Positions 17,501 through 24,575 of a stretch of 55,481 nucleotides of DNA are shown here, one piece after another; within the stretch, counting starts at the first letter, position 1; each line of letters begins with the position of its first letter. The notes under the pieces are model-generated. The model was not told where the DNA came from, searched no databases, and saw nothing but the letters and a program-made list of their open reading frames with translations. Source of the stretch: Roseiarcus sp052147395 (GTDB taxonomy: Bacteria > Pseudomonadota > Alphaproteobacteria > Rhizobiales > Beijerinckiaceae); contig JBKQKS010000246.1 in the NCBI GenBank assembly GCA_052147395.1, positions 1 to 55,481 of the forward strand, given 5' to 3'. A program made the translations under genes and the position numbers.

Positions 17501-18788
17501 ACTGGGCAAGACGGTGCAAGCCATCGCGGCGATGCTCGATGAGGCGCCTCACGGGCCCTGTCTGGTGATCGCGCCGACGTCGGTCTGCCACAATTGGGAA
17601 AACGAACTCGACCGTTTCGCCCCCAGCCTGGCGATCCGCCGTTTCGGCGCGGCCGGCGGCAGAGCGGAGATCCTGGCGGGTCTCGCGGCGATGGACGTGC
17701 TGGTCATCAGCTACGGGCTCCTGCATCAAGAGGCGGACCGGCTGGCGGAGATCGACTGGCGCATGGTGGTTTTCGACGAAGCGCAGGCGATCAAGAACGC
17801 GGAGACCCGGCGCGCTCAGGCGGGTCAACGTCTGAAAGCGCATTTTCGCGTCGCGCTGACGGGAACGCCGATCGAAAACTATCTCGATGAATTGTGGAGC
17901 CTGTTCGCCGTCATCAATCCGGGCCTGTTGGGCTCGCGCGAAAGCTTCGGCCGCCGCTTCGCGACGCCGATCGAGCGCAATCGCGACGCGAACGCGCTGC
18001 ATTCGCTGCGCGCCCTGATCCGGCCGTTCATGCTGCGCCGAACCAAGAGCGCGGTGCTCTCGGAACTGCCGCCGCGCACGGAAGTCACTGTGGAAATCGA
18101 CCTGCCCGAGGACGAGCGGGCGTTCTACGAAGCCTTGCGTCTCCGCGCGCTGGAAACGCTCGCCGAGCTCAGCGACAGCGGCGGCGGCCAGACTCGCATT
18201 CACATTCTCGCCGAAATCACGAAGCTGCGCCGGGCCTGTTGCCACCCCGGCCTCATCGATCCTACGACGCCATTGCCCGGCGCCAAGTTGCAGGCGTTCC
18301 TCGAACTCGTCGACGATCTCATCCGCAACAAACACAAGGCGCTGGTCTTCAGCCAGTTCGTCGGCCAGTTGGAGCGCGTGCGCGAAGCGCTCGTCGCGCG
18401 CGCAATCGCACATCAGTATCTGGACGGCGGGACTCCGGCCGCGGAACGCCAAAAACGGGTGGCTGCGTTTCAGGCGGGGCAGGGCGACCTGTTCCTGATC
18501 AGCCTGAGGGCCGGCGGCACGGGGCTCAATCTCACCGCCGCCGATTATGTGATCCATCTCGACCCCTGGTGGAATCCCGCCGTCGAGGATCAGGCCAGCG
18601 ACCGCGCCCACCGCATCGGCCAGCAGCGTCCCGTCACCGTCTACCGGCTCATCGTGCGCGACTCGATCGAAGAAAAGATCGTCGAGCTGCATCGCTCGAA
18701 ACGCGACCTCGCCAACGACCTGCTGGAAGGGACGGAGGTCAGCGGCAAATTGTCAGAGGAGGATCTGCTCGATCTGATACGTTATTGA
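14529..18788 (+). CDS. SNF2-family DNA helicase/translocase (DEAD/DEAH type)
   Basis: A 1419-residue protein. The C-terminal half is a SNF2 motor: ADDMGLGKTVQ (motif I, about residue 990), VVFDEAQAIKN (motif II), ALTGTPIENYLDELWSLF (motif III), RRTKSAVLSELPPRTE, then helicase C with HLDPWWNPAVEDQASDRAH and IGQQRPVTVYRL (motif VI region). The N-terminal 900 residues are helical and repeat-rich with no domain I can name. The class fits bacterial HepA/SNF2 proteins that act on DNA or nucleoprotein complexes. The first ATG is used; a GTG at 14553 has GAGGG upstream and may be the true start. It is monocistronic, between an IS630 remnant and the left att-like repeat, so a defence role is possible but unsupported by neighbours. 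Confidence 0.85.
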   Translation: MDSREGPFVKFPSRSAQLSLAIEPAEDPPKRARSRDDLIEQLARATPAERSLLGLKALVGAAINKTDFLTLLNGSGVAAPGHGSWSYTSVNPILNRLLSLGLLDADFSCVEPLRHDLAIEMIAAPEGATAAEAVRRMFPAEASRRYYYSSSPQSDPGLGVRLRLAIYQNDVEAFRLVIDEYDKAHRLAPSRHILEELFADAMLNVSWLAGLAPDIQFRLFWVKLAGLISTGEASADMPALLAHYREREDEPGYAEFKWALLRVDILAGELVAARRKILAMAEETPETKPYNRDLLLASVEFLEGRNDEALAEYRTALKLYKKETGRRKAFFEGYNGLFFLLALIRADDAALHAEIETHLDAIGNDGTPFGAGFQAIQALLLLLRGAEAKARTLLGALRKAAVREPVSAACRALVEFLVDPALAEASIVDTAARFVALRRTLPLIAGVHAEILAKISPRPAPYEDFLLEPRDRAPRIAFTELIKLQQPWERGFDSLAQFLGAGAPAPVVAPTAAKSRRLVWFVDLETKRIEVLEQSAKGVDGWTPGRNVAMKRLHDQDPKLDYLSDQDRRALRAIEKTSVGHWGQENFEFDDYATLLALVDHPLVFDSRRRDQRLELVAYPVELVASEHAGGYRFQLSHRATQPTAFLEAETPTRWRVVDFAARLLAVQEILGENGLLVPRQGRERVMALVRLQHPSLPIRADIADADLPAMSGRPEPVLQIQPVADGLKVTFVTRPFGPEGPFYLVGLGGKSVLAAIDGVRQRAHRDLDAERALADALSAELTLLDARESAAYEWSLEDAGSALEFLLQVGQHQPPIAVEWPEGKRLSVRGEVSAKNFSLKIARARDWFQMEGEVKVDDDLVLDMRDLLSRLEKARGRFVPLADGGFLALTDQFRQQLERLKGISEDHGKGRRLPMLASVAARDIAGDAGKLKADKEWKDFVERLSAAGRLEPKVPSTLQAELRDYQLEGFRWLSRLAFWQAGACLADDMGLGKTVQAIAAMLDEAPHGPCLVIAPTSVCHNWENELDRFAPSLAIRRFGAAGGRAEILAGLAAMDVLVISYGLLHQEADRLAEIDWRMVVFDEAQAIKNAETRRAQAGQRLKAHFRVALTGTPIENYLDELWSLFAVINPGLLGSRESFGRRFATPIERNRDANALHSLRALIRPFMLRRTKSAVLSELPPRTEVTVEIDLPEDERAFYEALRLRALETLAELSDSGGGQTRIHILAEITKLRRACCHPGLIDPTTPLPGAKLQAFLELVDDLIRNKHKALVFSQFVGQLERVREALVARAIAHQYLDGGTPAAERQKRVAAFQAGQGDLFLISLRAGGTGLNLTAADYVIHLDPWWNPAVEDQASDRAHRIGQQRPVTVYRLIVRDSIEEKIVELHRSKRDLANDLLEGTEVSGKLSEEDLLDLIRY

Positions 18789-19067
18789 TCGCACGCTCCT
18801 CGTCGGCCGGCTCGCTCGAGACGCATGTCGACGGCGAACAATGAGACCGTTTCTCCGCGGCGCCCTCATCCATGTCGATCGGCCGAAGGATCGACGCACG
18901 ATTCTCGAGCGCGAAACCCTCGAACGCGATTCGCGAGCGGTTCCCATCCCGCGGATCAGGAATTATGCGCCGAGCCAAGTCGCCGTCCAGCCAAGGGCTC
19001 GTTCGCTCGCAATTCGAGATGATGTTCGCAGTTTTGTCTCGACTGTTGTTGCAAACGGCGCGCCGCT
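18789..19067. other. Intergenic stretch before the left att-like repeat
   Basis: No credible coding sequence, promoter or terminator was recognised. Short open frames here look random. Confidence 0.4.
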
Positions 19068-19170
19068 CAGGATAAGACGGCGAACACGTATGTAATTGAG
19101 ATAGAACTTGAATTATTGATGAAACGCCGCAAAAACCCATTCTCGAAATGGCGCGCCCGGAGAGGCTCGA
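19068..19170. repeat. Left att-like direct repeat with tRNA-Arg 3' fragment
   Basis: A 103-bp sequence repeated in the same orientation at 45259-45361, 94 of 103 bases identical by hand alignment and the last 32 (19139-19170) identical. Bases 19149-19170 match the CCA, acceptor and part of the T arm of the intact tRNA-Arg(TCG) at 45340-45416; similarity ends immediately after. This is what an attL remnant would look like for an element integrated at the tRNA 3' end. Confidence 0.7.
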
Positions 19171-19244
19171 CCTCAGGCCGCCCGCTTAGCCCACGCTACC
19201 CACGCTCAACAGCGAGGAACCAAATGAAACCGGGAGGGAACGAC

Positions 19245-19523
19245 GTGAAGCTGGCGATCCTCATCACGGGGGATGAGCTCCACGAATTGAAGCGCTTCAC
19301 AATCGACATGGTCGAGGCTTTTGGCCTCGACAGGCGGGTTGAGGCGTATTCGGGCAAGCGACCGATCGGACTTTACAGTTGGGATGTCGATTGCTTGTTG
19401 GCCGTGATCGACAACGCCCTGAAAGATCAGCGCGCATATCCCGATGCAATGTCGTCGGCCTATGCGGCGCTCAAACGGTTGCGAGGGAGGTTGGAGAACG
19501 AGTCTCGAAACGCCTGGGGATGA
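19245..19523 (+). CDS. Small hypothetical protein just inside the left repeat
   Basis: A 92-residue protein if it starts at the GTG at 19245 (VKLAILITGDELHELKRFT), which has GGGAGG eight bases upstream. An ATG seven codons earlier and the frame back to 19116 are less likely because the latter reads through the att-like repeat. It contains one compact domain with DMVEAFGLDRRVEAYSGKRP and ends LRGRLENESRNAWG. I do not recognise the family. No signal peptide or membrane segment is seen. It is the first gene inside the putative island and stands alone. Confidence 0.55.
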   Translation: MKLAILITGDELHELKRFTIDMVEAFGLDRRVEAYSGKRPIGLYSWDVDCLLAVIDNALKDQRAYPDAMSSAYAALKRLRGRLENESRNAWG

Positions 19524-19927
19524 AGGGAGTGCGTCGAGAAGGCTGACAATTTTGCCTCACAGGTCCGACAATGTAGCCCGCAGAGACCTGTTCACGAGAC
19601 CTCCGCGACCAACGGAAAGAATCAGACATGATCGGGCTGCGCCGTCTGCTGACATAGGCCCCACACGAGCATGGGCGCGCCCGCCTATGGTCACGCCCGG
19701 AGTGACATATCGGCGCCACGGTGCGCTTTCGGGAACCCACGTTTCCGCTTGGCCGACCTGGACGGCGCGCCCATTCAGCCGTCTTGGAGGCCGCGCGGCG
19801 GCAAGATATTGCACCAGCGTCGGGCGCAAATAGCAAATTTCGCGCGTACAACGGTTCCCAGGATTTTTGCTCGGCCCACAACCGAAGTATGAATAGCGAA
19901 ACGCCCGAATCAGTGGGAGCTCGACTT
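19524..19927. other. Gene-free stretch inside the left end of the island
   Basis: About 400 bases with only random-looking short frames. No promoter or repeat was recognised. Confidence 0.35.
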
Positions 19928-20504
19928 ATGATCTCGGAAACGCAGGCCGTTACCCTGGCAAGCTCCCATGAGGCCTGCCTTGCGGCGTTGAGGTCGAGAA
20001 AAATGTCGGCGCCACAAATCGCGATGGCTGCGCGGCTGTCGGTCAAGAAGGTGATCCGGTCGCTTGCCGCATTGGAGTCGTTAGGGCTCGCCGAGAGGAG
20101 CGGCAAGCGAGTGATCGTTTGGCGCGCAACGCCTCTTGGGGAAACGTGTCTCATCATCCCGGAGCGTGCCGGCGAACCTAGCGACGATAACCGAGAGCCG
20201 TCTCCGAGCGGTCGCCGATTGCTGGAAATGTTGGATCGACCCGTAGAGGGACGAACCGTCGCCGGGAGACTTGGCATTTCACGGCAGGGCGCAAAACACG
20301 TCCTGCGCGCTGCATCGCCAGGGGCATGTGAAGTTCGCCGATCCCGATGACCTCTCTTGGTGGGTGCTGCGCGCTGATGACGAAACCCAGCTGCTAACGC
20401 GGGAACAGGAACGAGTTCTCTCGGCGATTCCACGCCATAAGCGGCCGTTCGCGAATGGTGCGCGGACGTCCGCGTATGTCGCGACAGCGGTCACGCGAAG
20501 CTGA
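19928..20504 (+). pseudogene. Winged-helix/MarR-like regulator, frameshifted and truncated
   Basis: The first frame from ATG 19928 (GGGAG upstream) has two helix-turn-helix units: SAPQIAMAARLSVKKVIRSL with ALESLGLAER, then VAGRLGISRQGAKHVLRA. Around 20312-20320 that frame becomes nonsense while the +1 frame continues smoothly with ALHRQGHVKFADPDDLSWWV and LLTREQERVLSAIP. The join restores a normal second winged helix, so a one- or two-base indel is likely. Relatives of this kind have further winged-helix repeats downstream; here the second frame ends soon after, so the gene is also truncated. Function as a DNA-binding regulator is presumably lost. Confidence 0.6.
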
Positions 20505-20578
20505 ACGGGTTCGATTGGCGCCCCTGATGGCGCCCGCGGCGCCACAGCACGCGAGACAAACGGCCAAGTCTGCGTCGC

Positions 20579-22297
20579 TCATCGCCATTTGCCGCCAAAG
20601 TCTCTAGCCGAGAGCGCGAGGAGGGCGATCGCCAGCGCCAGGGCGATCAGCTTCCAGACCGCGAGCGGATTGCGCTCGTAGAGCGGCGGCCTGATGGGCG
20701 ACGTCGGCGCCGCGAGCTTCGCGCCCTGTTCGAGTTCGTAGGCGAATTCGATCGCGTCGCCGAAGCGCTGCGCCGGTTCGACGGCGGCGGCCTTGCCGAC
20801 GACGACGTCGAGCCAGGCGGGCAGGTCGGGCCGCGCGCGCGAGATCGAAACGTATTTGCCGAATCGCGGGGTCATGAACGGCTCGACCTCGCCATAGGGG
20901 TAGCCGCCGCAGAACATGCGGTAGACCGTGACGCCGAGCGCATAGAGGTCCGAGGCTTCGTCGCCGGCCTCGCCGCGGAACAGTTCCGGCGCCATGAAGC
21001 TCGGCGTGCCCGGTATGTCGCCCGCGGGAAACTCTTCGAGCCTGGGAACGCGCGCGACGCCCAGGTCGACGAGCCGCAGCCCGCCGTCGGAGGTCAGGAT
21101 CACGTTGTCGGGCTTGATGTCGCGGTGAACGACGCCAGCGCGATGCAGCGCATCGACGGCGCGCGCGAGTTTGATCGCGACGCCGACGCCCTCGACCAGC
21201 GAGATCGGCGAGCGCAGGAGCCGCCGCTCCAGCGTTTCGCCGTCGTAGAAGGGCATCGCCGAATAGAGGCGCGTCTGTCGCCCGGGCGGCAGTTCGATCA
21301 CTTCGCCGATCCAGGGGCTGCGCATGCGCGCGGCGACCCAGGCCTCGCGCACGAAGGCCGAGCGATAGGAGGTCTCGGTCGCCACCCGCGGATGCGGAAA
21401 CTTCAGCGCCAACTCGCGCCCGTCGACGCCGTCGGTTGCCCGAAACAGCCGGCTGTAACGGCCGTCCGAGATCACCGGGCCGAGCAGGAACCCGTCCACG
21501 CTGTCGCCCGACTCCGGCAGCGCGAGGATCGGCAGTTCGGCGATCGCATCGGCGAGTTCGTCCTGGTCGGCGGCGGGCAGATCGACGACGTCGAGCACCA
21601 ATGCCGTCGCATTGTCTCGACTGCCGGCGCTCAGCGCCGCCTCGACAACTCTGCTAGCCGCATCATCCGGCGCCGTGCGCTCGTCGAGCAGCGCTTTCAG
21701 CCGCGCGTCTGCCAACGCGCCATGCACGCCGTCGGAGCAGATGAGAAACCGGTCATGCGGTCGCAGCCCGATGGCGAGGTGGTCGACCTTGAGGAAGGCC
21801 TCGAAGCCCACCGCTCGCAGCAGAACGTGGGCGAGATCGCCGCGCCCCGCGACATGGTCGTTGGTCAGGCAATCGAGCCGTCTTTCGCTCAGACGATAGA
21901 TCCGGCTGTCGCCGACATGAATGACATGACCCGCTCGGCGCGACAGGACGAGGCAGGAGAAGGTCGCGCTCATGCCCGCGAGTTCCGGGTCGCAGCGGCC
22001 CTGCGCATGAACCCATTGATTGATCGCCTCCAGTGCGCGCGAGGCGGCGCGCTGGACGCCGAGCGTCGCCGGCTGCGCCGCATAGCCCTCGATGAAGCTG
22101 CGCACCGTCAGTTCCGCCGCCTGCCGGCCGCCCTTGTGGCCGCCGACCCCATCCGCGACCGCCGCGACGATGTCGCCGCCGCGCAGGCCGTTGGCGCCCA
22201 AATGCGCGCCGACGTAATCCTGATTGTCCGGCCGGCGGCCGGTCTCGCTGGCGAAACCGAGCCGGACCTGCAGGCTGCGATGGACGGGCGGACTCAA
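20579..22297 (-). CDS. Bifunctional PP2C phosphatase / Ser-Thr protein kinase, membrane-anchored
   Basis: A 572-residue fusion. Residues about 10-240 are a PP2C-type phosphatase (NQDYVGAH, ADGVGGHKGG, HVGDSRIYRL, CSDGVHGALAD, GSRDNATALVL). Residues about 275-525 are a protein kinase: K299 in LALKF, catalytic HRDIKPDN at 391-398, DLG instead of DFG at 411-413, and APE in SFMAPELF. The C-terminus WKLIALALAIALLAL is a single membrane anchor. The start is TTG at 22297, overlapping the nasS stop (TTGA), so it is translated with nasS. Similar fusions occur in nitrate assimilation clusters of other proteobacteria. Opposing activities suggest self-reversible signalling; the substrate is unknown. Confidence 0.9.
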   Translation of the reverse strand: MSPPVHRSLQVRLGFASETGRRPDNQDYVGAHLGANGLRGGDIVAAVADGVGGHKGGRQAAELTVRSFIEGYAAQPATLGVQRAASRALEAINQWVHAQGRCDPELAGMSATFSCLVLSRRAGHVIHVGDSRIYRLSERRLDCLTNDHVAGRGDLAHVLLRAVGFEAFLKVDHLAIGLRPHDRFLICSDGVHGALADARLKALLDERTAPDDAASRVVEAALSAGSRDNATALVLDVVDLPAADQDELADAIAELPILALPESGDSVDGFLLGPVISDGRYSRLFRATDGVDGRELALKFPHPRVATETSYRSAFVREAWVAARMRSPWIGEVIELPPGRQTRLYSAMPFYDGETLERRLLRSPISLVEGVGVAIKLARAVDALHRAGVVHRDIKPDNVILTSDGGLRLVDLGVARVPRLEEFPAGDIPGTPSFMAPELFRGEAGDEASDLYALGVTVYRMFCGGYPYGEVEPFMTPRFGKYVSISRARPDLPAWLDVVVGKAAAVEPAQRFGDAIEFAYELEQGAKLAAPTSPIRPPLYERNPLAVWKLIALALAIALLALSARDFGGKWR

Positions 22298-23580
22298 TCG
22301 ACGGCTCGCGGCGGAACGCCGAACGAGGCGACATAGGCCTCGATTTCGTCGGGATCGAACAGGCGGCCGTCGAAAAAGCCGTCGGGGCCGAGCACCATCT
22401 TCCCGTAGCGTGAAGCGACCGGTGTCGGGACGGCCAGTGCGCCCTCGACCTTGGCGTTGGCGCGCGGCAGATCGACGCCCGAGCCCGCCAGCGCGGCGCG
22501 ATAAAGGTCGGGGCGATAGACGCGGCGAACTCTCTCGGCCTCAGACTTCGAGAACTCGACCTGACCCCAGCGCGCCATCTGCGAATAGAACCACAGGGCG
22601 TGGCTCTCCCAAGGAAAATTCGCCGCGCCGGTATGAAAGGCGAGGAAGTCGGGAATTTCCTCGGCGCCTGCTCCGACCTTGCGCACGAGCCGGCCGCTCA
22701 GCGCGCGCAGGACGATCTCCGCCGGGGCGGCGAGACAGTCGGGCGCGGCCAGCCTCTCGGCGAGTTCGCCATGGTTCTCCGACCGCTCCGCCCATTCGGA
22801 CGCTTTGTGCAGCGCCCGCAGCAGCGCTGCGAGAGTTTCCGGCGCGCGCTCGGCGAAGTCGGCGCGCAGGCCCAACACCTTTTCCGGCCCGTGACGCCAG
22901 ATCGAGGACTTGGCCGCCACGATAACGCCGAGACCGGCTTGGACCGCCAGCGAGTTCCAGGGCTCGCCAACACAGAAGCCGTCGATGTGGCCCTCCGCCA
23001 AGGCCTCGACCATGAACGGCGGCGGCAATACGACGATGCGCAGGTCGCGATCCGGATCGATCCCCGCTGCGGCGAGCCAATAACGCAGCTCGTAATTGTG
23101 GCCGGAGAAGGCGTGGACCACCGCGAGCGTAAGCGGCGGCGCGCCTTCCTCGCTGCGCTGCCGGATCGTCGCCGCCAGCGCCCGGCCCATGGCGGACGGC
23201 CCGGACGCCAGATCGGCGCCCTCGCGCTGCAGCCGAGCAAACAGGTCGCCTGACAGCGTAATCGCATTGCCGCCGAGGCCGAGCGAGAACGGGGCGATCA
23301 TTGGCGTCTCGACATGTCCGATCCCCAATGTCGCGGCGATCGGCAGCGGGCCCAGCATATGCGCCGCGTCGAAATGGCCGAGCATCACGCGGTCGCGGAT
23401 GTTGGCCCAAGATGTTTCCCTGACCAGCGTGAGCGCGAGGCCTTCCTGGCGGGCGAAACCCTTGTCCCGGGCCACCAGCAGTGGGGCGCAATCGACGAGC
23501 GGAATGAAGCCGAGCGTCAATCTCACGCCCGTCTCCGCCTCGGCTTCCGTCTCGTCGACGACGTCAACGGCTGTCAGCAC
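22294..23580 (-). CDS. nasS: Nitrate/nitrite sensor NasS (NrtA/CmpA-like)
   Basis: A 428-residue protein of the NrtA/CmpA nitrate-binding family, without a signal peptide, which separates the cytoplasmic sensor NasS from periplasmic NrtA. Family stretches are TLGFIPLVDCAPLLVARDKGF, VVHAFSGHNYELRYWLAAAG, VLPPPFMVEALAEGHIDGFC followed by VGEPWNSLAVQ, and NFPWESHALWFYSQMARWG. The start is GTG at 23580 with AGGAG upstream. NasS binds NasT when nitrate and nitrite are absent and releases it when they bind. It lies 12 bases after nasT and overlaps the PP2C-kinase gene. Confidence 0.92.
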   Translation of the reverse strand: MLTAVDVVDETEAEAETGVRLTLGFIPLVDCAPLLVARDKGFARQEGLALTLVRETSWANIRDRVMLGHFDAAHMLGPLPIAATLGIGHVETPMIAPFSLGLGGNAITLSGDLFARLQREGADLASGPSAMGRALAATIRQRSEEGAPPLTLAVVHAFSGHNYELRYWLAAAGIDPDRDLRIVVLPPPFMVEALAEGHIDGFCVGEPWNSLAVQAGLGVIVAAKSSIWRHGPEKVLGLRADFAERAPETLAALLRALHKASEWAERSENHGELAERLAAPDCLAAPAEIVLRALSGRLVRKVGAGAEEIPDFLAFHTGAANFPWESHALWFYSQMARWGQVEFSKSEAERVRRVYRPDLYRAALAGSGVDLPRANAKVEGALAVPTPVASRYGKMVLGPDGFFDGRLFDPDEIEAYVASFGVPPRAVD

Positions 23581-23592
23581 GCTCGGGATCTC

Positions 23593-24180
23593 CTAACTCA
23601 GCAGTTTGGCGGCGGTGACGAGGCTCAGCGCGACGTCGGCGACGCGGCGACTTTCGTTCATCGCGGTCTTGCGCAGCAGCGCGTGCGCCTGTTCTTCCGA
23701 GAGGCCGCGGCTCTTCATCAGAATGCCCTTGGCGCGCTCGATCACCTTGCGATCCTCGAGCTGGCGCTTCGTTCGGTCGAGTTCCTCGCGCAGCCGATGG
23801 AACACGTTGAAACGCCGGATCGCCATGTCGAGCACCGGCTTGACCCGCTCCTTGCGCATGCCGTTGACGACATAGGCTGAAACGCCGGCGTCGATCGCCG
23901 CCTCCATCGAGGCGCGATCCGACTGATCGACGAACATCGCCACCGGCCGCCGCACGGTCCGCGACACCAAGAACATCTGTTCGAGCACGTCGCGATTGGG
24001 ATTTTCGAGATCGATCAGGATCACGTCGGGATCGGCCAGTTCGATCTGGCGCAACAGCAGACGCATGTCGGTGATGACGGTCACCCGGTCATGTCCGACC
24101 TCACGAAGGCCTTCCTCGATCACCGCCGCCCGCACGGCGTCGTCGTCGATCAACAGGACATGAAGAAACTCTTCGGCCAT
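23593..24180 (-). CDS. nasT: Antiterminator NasT (receiver + ANTAR)
   Basis: A 195-residue protein with an N-terminal pseudo-receiver (VLLIDDDAVRAAVIEEGL, VILIDLENPNRD) and a C-terminal ANTAR RNA-binding domain (LEDRKVIERAKGILMKSRGL followed by SEEQAHALLRKTAMNESRR). NasT promotes read-through of leader terminators in nitrate assimilation transcripts after release from NasS. It is transcribed divergently from the nitrate transporter. The leader in front of that transporter contains two hexaloop hairpins of the ANTAR-target type. Confidence 0.95.
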   Translation of the reverse strand: MAEEFLHVLLIDDDAVRAAVIEEGLREVGHDRVTVITDMRLLLRQIELADPDVILIDLENPNRDVLEQMFLVSRTVRRPVAMFVDQSDRASMEAAIDAGVSAYVVNGMRKERVKPVLDMAIRRFNVFHRLREELDRTKRQLEDRKVIERAKGILMKSRGLSEEQAHALLRKTAMNESRRVADVALSLVTAAKLLS

Positions 24181-24360
24181 CGCTCTATCGTCGTCCGCGT
24201 ATGCGGCTCGTGCAAGAGGCGGGCCTCGGCGCGGCGACCGTGGCTCAATAGCTGGCGGGCGGCGGCGCCGAAACTTTCGGCGACGAGGCGGACATTCGTG
24301 CTGCGGCGCACAAGTTTTGACCTTGCCTGAAATCTAGCCTCCGCGTACCTCTTTTGTAGC

Positions 24361-24409
24361 CGAGAAGAACGAGCTTCTCGCTTTTCGCCGCCCGGGCCAA
24401 CGAGGGTCC
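24361..24409 (+). ncRNA. ANTAR-target dual-hexaloop leader of the nitrate operon
   Basis: Hairpin 1 (24361-24380) is CGAGAAG, loop AACGAG, CTTCTCG: a perfect 7-bp stem. Hairpin 2 (24394-24409) is GGGCC, loop AACGAG, GGTCC: a 5-bp stem with one G-U. Both six-base loops are identical and have A at position 1 and G at position 4, the hallmark of RNA bound by ANTAR proteins. The hairpins are 13 bases apart. They lie about 170 bases before the nitrate transporter start, and nasT is the adjacent divergent gene. The remaining sequence of 24181-24575 shows no gene; its promoters were not identified with confidence. Confidence 0.8.
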
Positions 24410-24434
24410 TCCAAGCGGCTCATCCCAGAAAATC

Positions 24435-24449
24435 GGGGCCTTGGGCCCC
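24435..24449 (+). terminator. Candidate leader terminator stem (NasT-controlled)
   Basis: GGGGCC, loop TTG, GGCCCC lies 25 bases after the second ANTAR hairpin. It would be a suitable transcription-stop stem, but no clear U-run follows, so the assignment is tentative. Confidence 0.35.
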
Positions 24450-24575
24450 AGCGTCCAACGGCGGACGCGGTTCGGCGGTTCCCGTCCGATCTCGCGCGCC
24501 CGACGCCAGCGCCCGAGGCCGTTCGCCGCCCGCGAGCCGCGCCCGCCTTCCGATCTCTCACGGAGGGTCCGACAC

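Noticed and set aside
16860..18692. A 610-codon minus-strand frame opposite the SNF2 gene
   Set aside because: Antisense to the helicase motifs; no domain, no ribosome binding site.
19557..19829. Short frames at 19557-19829 considered as transposase or integrase remnants
   Set aside because: Only vague similarity in a few residues; not enough to claim a feature.
24241..24260. A possible sigma-54 promoter upstream of the nitrate transporter
   Set aside because: TGGCTC-N5-CTGGC keeps the -24 GG but lacks the -12 GC, and no other candidate was better.
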